NCBI GenBank assembly: GCA_034678805.1 | Contig: JAXDBN010000099.1 | Span: forward strand, 1 to 8,023 | DNA: 8,023 bases | DNA from: PHAA01 sp034678805 | GTDB taxonomy: Bacteria; Bacillota; Syntrophomonadia; Syntrophomonadales; Syntrophomonadaceae | Direction: 5' to 3' | Shown here: positions 1 to 6,252 of the stretch, one piece after another | How positions within the stretch are numbered: position 1 is the stretch's first letter | Layout: every line of letters starts with the position of its first letter | The notes under the pieces: model-generated | Told to the model about the DNA's origin: nothing | Databases searched by the model: none | The model's input: the letters and a program-made list of their open reading frames with translations, nothing else | Program-made: the position numbers and the translations under genes

Positions 1-442
1 ATTCCACCACACCGAAACGACTCGGGTCTTTGACCCGGTAGGCAAAAACGGTGGCCCCTTCCTCCCTGGCTGCCACTCGACGCAGCATGGGAGTAAAACC
101 TTGCCCATAGAAGATGTTGTCACCCAATATCATGGCCACCCGTTCATCACCGATGAAATCGGCGCCGATAATAAAGGCCTGGGCCAGCCCATCCGGACTG
201 GGTTGCACCGCATAAGACAGCGACAACCCCAGCTGCCGCCCATTCCCCAGCAAGGACTCGAAGCGGGCAATGTCCTGGGGGGTAGAAATAATCAGGATAT
301 CTCTGATGTCAGCCAGCATCAGCACCGACAAGGGGTAATAGATCATGGGTTTATCATATATAGGAAGCAACTGCTTGGAGATGACCTGGGTCAGAGGGTA
401 GAGACGGGTGCCGCTGCCCCCGGCCAGAATAATTCCCTTCAT
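1..442 (-). CDS. rmlA: Glucose-1-phosphate thymidylyltransferase, N-terminal part (3' end beyond window)
   Basis: Cytoplasmic enzyme that joins glucose-1-phosphate and dTTP to give dTDP-glucose and pyrophosphate, the first step of dTDP-L-rhamnose and related sugar synthesis. The first 147 residues are visible, about half of a usual ~290-residue protein. Seen directly: the nucleotidyltransferase signature GGSGTRLYPLT (residues 8-18), the sugar-nucleotide lysine region SKQLLPIYDKPM (22-33), PDGLAQAF (83-90), the metal-binding LGDNIFYG (106-113), and DPSRFGVVE (139-147) at the window edge. The ATG at 442 is chosen because the protein begins MKGIILAGG as in the family; a weak site, GGAAAGG, lies about 10 nt upstream. 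It has its own promoter (490-517) and is separated from the upstream gene by hairpins, so it probably heads an operon whose other rml genes would lie off the left edge. No defect is seen. Family assignment is very safe; the symbol is given on the motifs. Confidence 0.96.
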   Translation of the reverse strand, partial: MKGIILAGGSGTRLYPLTQVISKQLLPIYDKPMIYYPLSVLMLADIRDILIISTPQDIARFESLLGNGRQLGLSLSYAVQPSPDGLAQAFIIGADFIGDERVAMILGDNIFYGQGFTPMLRRVAAREEGATVFAYRVKDPSRFGVVE

Positions 443-489
443 TAGCAAAACGACCTTTCCAGACATTGTATAATGGCTGTTCAAAAGGA

Positions 490-517
490 ATTATAACAGA
501 TAGCGGGGGTAATTCAA
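490..517 (-). promoter_or_regulatory. Promoter of rmlA, extended -10 type
   Basis: On the minus strand the -35 box is TTGAAT (512-517), followed by a 16-nt spacer and a perfect TATAAT (490-495). A TG one base before the -10 box makes an extended -10 (TGTTATAAT). Transcription would start near 483, giving a leader of about 40 nt before the ATG at 442. The -35 box matches the consensus at only four of six positions, but the extended -10 compensates. Confidence 0.65.
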
Positions 518-570
518 AGATTGGCGGGATTGGGAGACTAAACACGTGACATTTTCCGCGATAGGGGGAA

Positions 571-600
571 TAAGACTCCTCACTACGTTCGGAGTGACAG
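571..600. repeat. Probable copy of a dispersed intergenic repeat (small palindrome)
   Basis: The segment holds ACTCC (575-579) and GGAGT (591-595) as an inverted repeat around CACTACGTTC, ending in GGAGTGACAG. This kind of TCACT-CGTTCGGAGTGACA unit occurs in many copies between genes in a range of bacterial genomes. That is recalled from general knowledge; the window has only one copy, so the repeat status cannot be shown here. Confidence 0.4.
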
Positions 601-640
601 ATCCTGCGCTCTAAGTAACGGCATCACACGCTCTCAGGGA

Positions 641-682
641 CAAGGTTGCCAGTAAGGGCAGTGCTTACCTGGCAACCGCTTG
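641..682. other. Long imperfect hairpin next to a terminator
   Basis: GGTTGCCAG (644-652) pairs perfectly with CTGGCAACC (669-677). After a single bulged base, TAAG (653-656) pairs with CTTA (664-667), leaving a 7-nt loop. Outside a 2-nt bulge, CAA (641-643) pairs with TTG (680-682). No U-run follows on either strand, so it may be a transcript-end stabiliser, a backup terminator or a remnant of a small palindromic element rather than a classical terminator. Confidence 0.55.
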
Positions 683-687
683 AATAA

Positions 688-714
688 TGATGGACCCCGA
701 AAAGGGGTCCATCA
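688..714 (-). terminator. Probable terminator of the Fn3-like surface protein gene
   Basis: TGATGGACCCC (688-698) and GGGGTCCATCA (704-714) form a perfect 11-bp stem with a 5-nt loop, 64 bases beyond the stop codon at 779. In the minus-strand transcript the stem is followed by TTATTCAAG, a weak U-tract. Position and stem strength favour a terminator; the poor U-run lowers certainty. The hairpin at 641-682 follows at once. Confidence 0.6.
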
Positions 715-778
715 AGTGGTCTTATCAACAGCACAATAATGGGTTTCTTTGGGTGGATTAGAGCAGCGCTACGTTAGT

Positions 779-2497
779 CTAGTCTCTGACTCTTACCTCA
801 AGCTCTACTTCATAATCGTCACCGTCTTCATCCGTTACAATAAATGTTATGGTATCTTCATCCCCATCGTCAGCATCCTCGTCGACTTCGATAGTAACCT
901 CAAACGTGTCATCATCAATTTCGAGATCGCTTACTGATACTACATCATCACCATCTATATCCCAGTCGACTTCATCAATATCATTTCTGCCTGCATCCAA
1001 AGTACCGGTTATGGTTCTGGAGTCACCCGGTGCCATGGTTAAAGAAGTCCGATTGAGTTTAAGCTCACCTTCGTCATCTTCAACGGAAACATCCAGGTCG
1101 GCTTCATACTCATTACCGTCCTCATCAGTCACAATAAAGGTTATTGTAGCTTCGTCCCCATCATCGGCATCGCTGTCGACTTCGATAGTGGCCTCGAACT
1201 CATCACCGTCGATATCAATATCAACTGAAAACACTCTATCCCCAAAGATCTCATAGTCTACATCATCGATATCCACCCCAAGGGTACCAGTGATAGCCCC
1301 GTCATCCCCTGGTTCCAGGGTCAGTGAGGAGCGGCTGAGCTTCAGTTCTGCATCCTCATCCTTGCCGCTACCGGGAACTGTCACTCCAGCAAGGGTTACC
1401 TGCTGAGTACTTCCATTCCAAACCGCAGTATGACCAAAGGCCGAAGCTACCCAAGCGATGGGCAGGCAGGTGCGGCTGTTGGTGATCTCCGGTGCTACAT
1501 CCATCATTCGGGCCTGGCCGTTGACAAACATGGTGGGACTGCCAATAACCAGAACCACTGTGGTATTCCCCTTGGTCAATATCACTGTCCGGGTCGCTTC
1601 ATACCATTGAATTTGGGCGTCAGTCAGGCCCATGGCATAACCTACATAGCGGATGGGGAGATAGGTGCGGCTGTTCTTTATGTAGGGCGCCGCGTCCATG
1701 ACCTGGTAGGAGCCATTCAGCAGGTAATAGTTCATGCCGATGGTAAACACGCTGGAAGTAGTGGTTATTACGGGAGCACCTTCCTTGGTAGTAAAGTTTT
1801 TGACACTGCCATAAGCAATTCCCTCACTATTTCTGGCATAAGACTTGAAGTAATACTTGGTGTCCGCTTTCAAACCACTGAGGTCATAATCGAAATCATC
1901 GCCTTCGTCAATGTTATCGCTGTCATCTCCTACCTTCTTCTTGGTAGTCGGGGAAGAAGATGTGCCGTAATAAAAACCATATTCAGTGATTTCGTTGTCA
2001 TCACCAAAAGATTCGATTGTTCCGTTCAATGTGGCTGCATTGGCCTTAATGGCGGTAGCTGCATTGGTGGTAACCTCCGGTACATCCCCGCCAAGGGTAA
2101 ATGTCTTGATCGAACCGATATACTCTTCACCATCAACTTCGATATAAGCCTTAAAGTAATAGTTCGCCCTATCGTTCAGGTCCGCAGTATCGATATCCAG
2201 TTCAAAAGTGTCTCCCTCCTCTAGTCCGTCGCCTTCATCCCCAACTTCCTCACGAACAGAGGCATCACCATCTACTACATCGCGCCTGTTAGAGTCCCAA
2301 TAAAATCCATATGAGGTTATGGTAGCAGAATCAAGATTGCTAACTTTTGCTTTTAAAGTTACCCAATCATCATCGACACTAGCCGCCGAGGTGCTAACAC
2401 TAGAAGTCGCGGCCATAACCTGCGAACCAGGCAGCAGAAATGATACGGCAAATATGAATACCATGATCAATGATAACAGTTTGTGTTTTTTCCTCAC
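779..2497 (-). CDS. Secreted multidomain protein: two Fn3-like modules, copper-amine-oxidase-like domain, two acidic repeats
   Basis: A 572-residue exported protein with no assigned enzyme activity. Residues 1-30 are a signal peptide (basic MRKKHK, hydrophobic core, AxA-type end VMAA). Residues about 33-135 and 138-237 are two related Fn3-like modules sharing the YGFYW/YGFYY, YYFKxY and YGSVKNFTT/IGSIKTFTL patterns. Residues about 249-369 form a copper-amine-oxidase N-terminal-like domain (NSRTYLPIRYV, then MMDVAPEITNSRTCLPIAWV), which despite its name implies neither oxidase activity nor copper. Residues 384-476 and 478-572 are tandem, strongly acidic Ig-like repeats (SLTLEPGD/SLTMAPGD; ADDGDEATITFIVTDEDG in one and a near copy in the other), possibly calcium-binding. 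The only cysteine is C344. There is no LPXTG motif, SLH domain or C-terminal membrane anchor. The GTG start at 2497 is set by GGAGG 7 nt upstream. It is likely a wall or S-layer-associated surface protein; adhesion or glycan binding is inference only. Confidence 0.88.
   Translation of the reverse strand: MRKKHKLLSLIMVFIFAVSFLLPGSQVMAATSSVSTSAASVDDDWVTLKAKVSNLDSATITSYGFYWDSNRRDVVDGDASVREEVGDEGDGLEEGDTFELDIDTADLNDRANYYFKAYIEVDGEEYIGSIKTFTLGGDVPEVTTNAATAIKANAATLNGTIESFGDDNEITEYGFYYGTSSSPTTKKKVGDDSDNIDEGDDFDYDLSGLKADTKYYFKSYARNSEGIAYGSVKNFTTKEGAPVITTTSSVFTIGMNYYLLNGSYQVMDAAPYIKNSRTYLPIRYVGYAMGLTDAQIQWYEATRTVILTKGNTTVVLVIGSPTMFVNGQARMMDVAPEITNSRTCLPIAWVASAFGHTAVWNGSTQQVTLAGVTVPGSGKDEDAELKLSRSSLTLEPGDDGAITGTLGVDIDDVDYEIFGDRVFSVDIDIDGDEFEATIEVDSDADDGDEATITFIVTDEDGNEYEADLDVSVEDDEGELKLNRTSLTMAPGDSRTITGTLDAGRNDIDEVDWDIDGDDVVSVSDLEIDDDTFEVTIEVDEDADDGDEDTITFIVTDEDGDDYEVELEVRVRD
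782..1348 (-). repeat. Two tandem acidic Ig-like repeat units inside the surface protein
   Basis: Codons for residues 384-476 (1070-1348) and 478-572 (782-1066) encode two copies of a roughly 93-95-residue unit. Both start ELKL-R-SLT--PGD, continue ITGTL and VTDEDG, and end in a run of D/E residues. The DNA copies are recognisably similar but diverged, so this is an old intragenic duplication rather than a recent one. The Asp/Glu codons give serine-rich open frames on the opposite strand, which are artefacts. Confidence 0.8.
1787..2401 (-). repeat. Two Fn3-like repeat modules inside the surface protein
   Basis: Residues 33-135 (2093-2401) and 138-237 (1787-2086) are two copies of a ~100-residue module. 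Shared marks are IT-YGFY near the middle, an acidic stretch with (L/I)(E/D)EGD-F, then NYYFKAY / KYYFKSY and a closing G-(I/V)K-FT. The pattern matches fibronectin-III-like modules of secreted bacterial proteins. The second module has the more typical ARNSEGIAYGSV ending. Confidence 0.7.
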
Positions 2498-2509
2498 TCA
2501 CATTCCTCC
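2495..2509 (-). promoter_or_regulatory. Ribosome-binding site and GTG start with a start-stop ATG between them
   Basis: The minus strand reads GGAGGAATGTGAGTG. GGAGG (2505-2509) is 7 nt from the GTG at 2497, which opens the signal-peptide frame. An ATG lies only 1 nt after GGAGG and is followed at once by the stop TGA, so it cannot encode the protein. This fixes GTG as the start. Confidence 0.85.
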
Positions 2510-2605
2510 AATCAAATAACTAACTTAATATGTCTGCGGCGATCAAGGGGAGCTTTGGTAGTTGTATATGCAGTTAAATACCCCCTTCCCACTATCATAT
2601 TATCT

Positions 2606-2634
2606 ATTATAGAATATAATGGCTTTTCTTGCAG
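2606..2634 (-). promoter_or_regulatory. Candidate promoter of the Fn3-like surface protein gene
   Basis: A perfect TATAAT lies on the minus strand at 2606-2611 in an AT-rich setting. The -35 hexamer at 17-nt spacing is CTGCAA (2629-2634), matching the consensus at only three of six positions. Transcription would start near 2599 and give a leader of about 100 nt. The weak -35 suggests an activator or an incorrect call. Confidence 0.4.
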
Positions 2635-2830
2635 AGGACTGGGTTGGATTATTACGGAAAAGGCGCGTTTTGCTGTTCTATCCTCTAAATTAACACCTCT
2701 TTTGGTTAGTATTGAGCCAGTGTTATTATTTGCTAACAATATCAGCCTAATGGAGTCGAAGCAGAAATCATAAATGACAGGTCAAAATACCTGGGCCGTG
2801 CTTTCGGGGCAAGGCAACGAGAAAGACAGT

Positions 2831-2866
2831 CAAAAACAAAATGACGGCCCCCAAATTGGAGCCGCC
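2831..2866 (-). terminator. Rho-independent terminator of the TolC-like gene
   Basis: In the minus-strand transcript the arm at 2858-2866 pairs with that at 2843-2851: nine pairs, two of them G-U, with a 6-nt loop. The stem is followed by ATTTTGTTTTTG (2842-2831), a good U-tract. It lies about 43 bases beyond the stop codon at 2909. Confidence 0.75.
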
Positions 2867-2908
2867 GGTCGAAATCTCGTTCACTACATTTTCTCTATTA
2901 TTTTATGT

Positions 2909-3964
2909 TCACATGGATGACCCGGCAATCCAGGGCCGCTCGAATGCCATCACCAGCATTGCATGCTGGTAAGACAGGCTGTTAACCGCCTGATGAGCAC
3001 TTTGGGCTGCAATTTCCGCTGCGGTCACATCCGTTTTGGTCCCCATCCCAACTTCATACAACAACTTGGCTATCCGGAGGGCTTCGTCCGCAGTCTTGGC
3101 GCCCTGTACGGCGGTATCATAAGACTCCTGCATCTTTAGCACATTATAGTAGAGACTGCGGGTTGCCTGCCGCATGGCATCCTTGCTGGTGATTACTGCG
3201 ATCTCCGCCTGTTCCTGCTTGATATTCTCCAGGTCACCTAACAGGCCAACCGAATTGTCCCTGGTCAACTCCTGAAGCAATAGGGAACGGTCGGCCATCC
3301 AGACACTAGGGCTCTTACGGACAATGTCATTGATTTTGGTTTCGGGATCGCCGATCTGCAAAGGTTGGTAGGTCAATTCCCGTACCAGTTCCGGGCGCTG
3401 GTCTGTTGCGACGCCTATATAATCCAGCAGAGAAACATAAGCATTATCCAGGGATTGCTCCGCCACGGCAGAATTGGTACGGGCCGAGGCCGCCTGCTGC
3501 TGAGCTTGATACAAGGCTAATTTGGTATCCAATCCCAACTGCACACGCAGTTCCGTTATAGCCAGCCTATCTTCAGCATGCTGTTGGGAAAGCTTTTGGG
3601 CATCCAGGTCGTCCAATGCGTTGACCACCGCATAGTATTTCTGGTACACGGAGTATTCGACCGCTTCGCGCTTGGTCTCGTAATTGGTGCGCGCCGCTTC
3701 TATAGCATAATCAGTCTGATATATCTGATTGATGCTGTCGGAGTAGCTCATATTAGCATTCTCCCAAGCCAAATCGCTGTTTATCCAGGCCGCATCCCAG
3801 TTCAACTGCACAGTGCGTACATCCTCACGGTTTTTCAGGGCCAATTGCACCGCTTCCTCCACCGTCAGTATCTGGGGAGATGAGCTAGTATCAGCCAGGG
3901 CGGTGACCGATGGAAATAGTGCTATAAACGATAGGGTGACAATAAGTGCTAGGAATCGACGCAT
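2909..3964 (-). CDS. Short TolC-family (OEP) exported protein, probably without membrane barrel strands
   Basis: A 351-residue exported protein with the two-fold internal repeat of the TolC/OEP family. Residues 1-24 are a signal peptide (MRR, hydrophobic core, ALA end). Half one (about 33-186) begins LTVEEAVQLALKNREDVR and contains LRVQLGLDTKLALYQAQQQ and a closing LLDYIGV. Half two (about 206-345) contains LLYEVGMGTKTDVTAAE. These are the family helix-turn patterns R---G--T--D---A. Classical outer-membrane members are ~420-490 residues; here the parts that should carry the two membrane beta-hairpins (about 68-90 and 225-262) are short and helix-like. Efflux in diderms is the family's known role. 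Here a periplasm-like or wall-spanning helical tube or scaffold is inferred. No MFP or transporter partner gene is adjacent. It is a single-gene unit with its own promoter and terminator. Confidence 0.85.
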   Translation of the reverse strand: MRRFLALIVTLSFIALFPSVTALADTSSSPQILTVEEAVQLALKNREDVRTVQLNWDAAWINSDLAWENANMSYSDSINQIYQTDYAIEAARTNYETKREAVEYSVYQKYYAVVNALDDLDAQKLSQQHAEDRLAITELRVQLGLDTKLALYQAQQQAASARTNSAVAEQSLDNAYVSLLDYIGVATDQRPELVRELTYQPLQIGDPETKINDIVRKSPSVWMADRSLLLQELTRDNSVGLLGDLENIKQEQAEIAVITSKDAMRQATRSLYYNVLKMQESYDTAVQGAKTADEALRIAKLLYEVGMGTKTDVTAAEIAAQSAHQAVNSLSYQHAMLVMAFERPWIAGSSM

Positions 3965-3977
3965 ACCCATTTCCTCC
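3962..3977 (-). promoter_or_regulatory. Ribosome-binding site deciding the TolC-like start
   Basis: The minus strand reads GGAGGAAATGGGTATG. GGAGG (3973-3977) is only 2 nt from the first ATG (3970) but 8 nt from the second, in-frame ATG (3964). The second is the likelier start and gives the n-region MRRF; the first would add only Met-Gly. Confidence 0.8.
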
Positions 3978-4003
3978 GTTTAATAATAATTGCATCCAAT
4001 AAC

Positions 4004-4032
4004 AGTATATCCCGGGCCGACCCGCGGGTCAA
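4004..4032 (-). promoter_or_regulatory. Strong promoter of the TolC-like gene
   Basis: The minus strand has TTGACC (4027-4032), a 17-nt spacer and TATACT (4004-4009). Each box matches the sigma-A/sigma-70 consensus at five of six positions at ideal spacing. Transcription would start near 3997, leaving a leader of about 33 nt. The GC-rich spacer is part of a palindrome. Confidence 0.75.
4019..4030. promoter_or_regulatory. Candidate operator: perfect 12-bp palindrome over the -35 box
   Basis: GACCCGCGGGTC is fully self-complementary. It covers four bases of the -35 box and the first eight of the spacer, where a bound dimer would block RNA polymerase. A second small palindrome, CCCGGG (4011-4016), lies next to the -10 box. 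No regulator gene is in the window. Confidence 0.45.
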
Positions 4033-4083
4033 TGCTCAGGGACTTAATTTTGGCTGAAAACCCAGATATACCATAACCGTTCA

Positions 4084-4116
4084 AAGAATGGAAAGGGCCC
4101 GGTTTGCACCGGGCCC
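4084..4116 (-). terminator. Terminator of the S-layer-like gene
   Basis: GGGCCCGGT (4095-4103) and ACCGGGCCC (4108-4116) form a perfect 9-bp, GC-rich stem with a 4-nt loop, 37 bases beyond the stop codon at 4153. The minus-strand transcript continues TTTCCATTCTTTG, an interrupted U-rich tract. Such a strong stem suits a highly transcribed gene and insulates the TolC-like unit. Confidence 0.8.
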
Positions 4117-4152
4117 CTCGGAATAAACACCTTGTATCAGCTTAACTCTAGA

Positions 4153-6252
4153 CTATTTAATGGTTACAGTCTGGGTCAGTGCATCCCAGCTGGCGGTGGC
4201 GCCAAATGCCTGAGCAATAAATGCTGCCGGCAGCATGGTGCGTCCGTTGCTGATTTCGGGAGCTACGTCCATGGCTACAACAACGCCGTTAACGTTCATA
4301 ACGGTGCTGCCGATCTGAACCTGGACAACCTTGGTGCCCTTGATCAGGGTCACTTTGGAGCTGGCCGCATCCCACAGCACGTTCATGGGATCGATTCCCA
4401 ATCCAGTGGCGATGTCGCGGATAGCCAAGTAGGTGCGAGCATCCTTAATATAGGAAGGAGTTACCACGCTCTGTACCGCACCGTTAACGGTGAAGGTGGG
4501 AGCGCCGATCACATAGACCGCGGTGGGGTTGGTGGCCACAGTACCGATGGCGGTTTTGACCAACGGTTTGGAGCTGGCAATATTATAACCCCAGTCGCCC
4601 ACGCCGCCGCCGATCAAGATATTGAGATCACCCAGACCGGGCTGGCTCAAAACGGTGTATCGTACGTCGGAAAGAGTGATAACGCTCTCGATATTGCTGA
4701 GTTCATCAATATCAAAGTATAGTTCGCGGAAATCCTCACCCAGCCATACATCGTCTATCTCCAGGTCGCCTTCGGTAACCTCGACGGTGGGAACTCCGTC
4801 CCAGGTAACTCCGGCCGGCAGTACTAAGCTGAAAGCGCCGGCTACATAATCTTTGCCATCAATATCTTCATATCCATATTCCATGTCATAACTGGGCTTC
4901 AGCGCCCCGTCAGCGGTTTCGGTGATGACGATGTCAGCACCCTGAACGCTGGTCAGCCCGGTCTGCAGTGCAAACGGGGTAGTGGTCACGGTGAAAGCGT
5001 CCTTGACCGAACCGATCACATAGGTGCCTTCCACAGCGCCGTCAAAGGTGATGGCCAGATCGCCCAGCGGGGCATCGGCATCAGCCACGATAACGAAATC
5101 GGTCAGATCGAAATCATTGGAAACGTCGTTGTCGAAAGTGAACCAAGCGGTTTTGTCATTCTTGATCAGTTCTTCATAGACAGCAACGCCGTCGCCATCC
5201 ACAGGAGCATCAATGTCGGCAAATTTCAAGCCGTCGGGCAGGGTGATGCTGAACCAATCAGTATCATCCAGGTCATCATTCTTGGGATCCAGGTTTACGG
5301 TCACATCGTCAAAGGTGGCAAACTGTCCTCTGTAGACAAAATCTTCGTCAGCATCTTCTACGGTTACCACTACTTCGCTCTCGCCGATATTACCCACTAC
5401 AAAGGTCTCGGTCTCGATGCCGTCACCGGAAACTCTAACTTTTACTTCGCCGGAAGCAGCCGGGGATACCTTGAAGTAAGGAGTAAATACGACTCTGCTG
5501 ATCTGAGCGGCATTGTCATTGTAAATCTCGACATAGGAAACCTTATCGGTCTCGTCATCCCAGTAAGCATCGGTGTAGGTCGGGTTAGTGTCACCGTAAT
5601 CCCAGGTTACACCGGAAGTAAGGATGGTCACCTTAACGTCGCCATCCATGTCAGCAAAGGCCCTGGGGCCTACTTCTTTAAAGGTAATGTTGGCAGCCTT
5701 TTGGTTGCTGCCAATATACAAGCTTTTAGCCTTGGCGGCGGTTACAGTGATATCACCGCTGCCCACTCTGGCGATGCGAACGGTTTTTTCTACATCAAAG
5801 ACTACCATGTCGCCATCCTGGGCAAACATACGTACGGTGGCATTGATATTGCCGGTTACGCCTTTGGCAACATCCAGGTCAATCTCGTCAATAATAAACT
5901 CTTGGTTGTCAGCGAAACTGGTCAGGCCAGTATCGATAACTACGGTCTTGGAATTCCAGCTCTCTACTGTGCCCGTGTCTGTAGCTGGTTCGTTTTCAAA
6001 TTCCACATCCGTGTCTTCGGGCAAATTAACTTCGATAAATAGATTTTCCATGGTGGCCGGTGAGGGGTCATCGGCCTTTACCGTAATTATAGCTACATCT
6101 TCTGACACGTCGTCAGCCTTCACCCAGGAGTAGGTGGATTCTACTTTGAAGGCGACGGTGGCTGCACTGGCGGTGCCTACGCCGACAAACATGGTGGCCA
6201 GCATAGTCAGTACCAGCAACAGCGCAATTCTCTTGTTTCTGATTTTAATCAA
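4153..6252 (-). CDS. Secreted S-layer-like protein with four beta-rich repeats and C-terminal copper-amine-oxidase-like domain
   Basis: A 699-residue exported protein. Residues 1-30 are a signal peptide (KIRNKR, hydrophobic core, TASA end). Residues about 35-565 look like four degenerate ~130-residue beta-rich repeats. Each has a central strand-turn (VNLPEDTDV 75-83, ILTSGVTWD 210-218, ITLPDGLKF 336-344, LVLPAGVTWD 476-485) and a later G(D/E/N)(L/V/I)-type strand (133, 268, 397, 541). Residues about 576-699 are a copper-amine-oxidase N-terminal-like domain (ARTYLAIRDIATGLG; MDVAPEISNGRTMLPAAFIA). The mature protein is acidic, has no cysteine, and lacks SLH or LPXTG motifs, so the C-terminal domain may be the wall-contact part. 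A structural surface-layer role is inferred from size, composition, leader and strong terminator. The TTG start at 6252 is supported by GGAGG 9 nt upstream. Alternatively it is an abundant wall protein that does not form a lattice. Confidence 0.88.
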   Translation of the reverse strand: MIKIRNKRIALLLVLTMLATMFVGVGTASAATVAFKVESTYSWVKADDVSEDVAIITVKADDPSPATMENLFIEVNLPEDTDVEFENEPATDTGTVESWNSKTVVIDTGLTSFADNQEFIIDEIDLDVAKGVTGNINATVRMFAQDGDMVVFDVEKTVRIARVGSGDITVTAAKAKSLYIGSNQKAANITFKEVGPRAFADMDGDVKVTILTSGVTWDYGDTNPTYTDAYWDDETDKVSYVEIYNDNAAQISRVVFTPYFKVSPAASGEVKVRVSGDGIETETFVVGNIGESEVVVTVEDADEDFVYRGQFATFDDVTVNLDPKNDDLDDTDWFSITLPDGLKFADIDAPVDGDGVAVYEELIKNDKTAWFTFDNDVSNDFDLTDFVIVADADAPLGDLAITFDGAVEGTYVIGSVKDAFTVTTTPFALQTGLTSVQGADIVITETADGALKPSYDMEYGYEDIDGKDYVAGAFSLVLPAGVTWDGVPTVEVTEGDLEIDDVWLGEDFRELYFDIDELSNIESVITLSDVRYTVLSQPGLGDLNILIGGGVGDWGYNIASSKPLVKTAIGTVATNPTAVYVIGAPTFTVNGAVQSVVTPSYIKDARTYLAIRDIATGLGIDPMNVLWDAASSKVTLIKGTKVVQVQIGSTVMNVNGVVVAMDVAPEISNGRTMLPAAFIAQAFGATASWDALTQTVTIK

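Larger units (their letters stand above)
443..778. other. Intergenic region between the Fn3-like surface protein gene and rmlA
   Basis: No credible gene. From right to left it holds 64 bases with nothing recognisable (715-778), a perfect 11-bp hairpin (688-714), a second long imperfect hairpin (641-682), a short palindromic segment resembling a dispersed intergenic repeat (571-600), the rmlA promoter (490-517) and the rmlA leader. An open minus-strand frame over 354-545 is a shadow: it runs through the rmlA promoter and into rmlA in another frame. Confidence 0.7.
2498..2908. other. Intergenic region between the TolC-like gene and the Fn3-like surface protein gene
   Basis: No credible gene. 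Going down the minus strand it holds the TolC-like gene's terminator (2831-2866), two small hairpins (2795-2815 and 2778-2793), a stretch with nothing clear (2690-2775), a distant inverted repeat AGAGGA/TCCTCT (2633-2638 and 2681-2686), a promoter candidate (2606-2634) and a leader of about 100 nt. Short open frames here on both strands lack ribosome-binding sites and recognisable products. Confidence 0.65.

Noticed and set aside
849..1256. Serine-rich open frame on the plus strand
   Set aside because: It is the antisense of the Asp/Glu-rich repeats of the real minus-strand gene; it has low complexity and no ribosome-binding site.
1430..2224. 264-codon open frame on the plus strand
   Set aside because: It lies wholly inside the Fn3-like/copper-amine-oxidase-like gene, shows no domain or start signal, and the minus-strand product has a signal peptide and clear domains.
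2658..2671. AAAAGGCGCGTTTT as an operator palindrome
   Set aside because: The centre is not symmetric and the arms are A/T runs expected by chance in this AT-rich stretch.
2512..2739. Possible 75-codon gene on the minus strand just upstream of the Fn3-like gene
   Set aside because: It would start with TTG without a ribosome-binding site, runs over the promoter candidate, and gives no recognisable product.
4132..4722. 196-codon open frame on the plus strand
   Set aside because: Antisense of the copper-amine-oxidase-like domain of the S-layer-like gene, crossing its stop; the composition is not protein-like.
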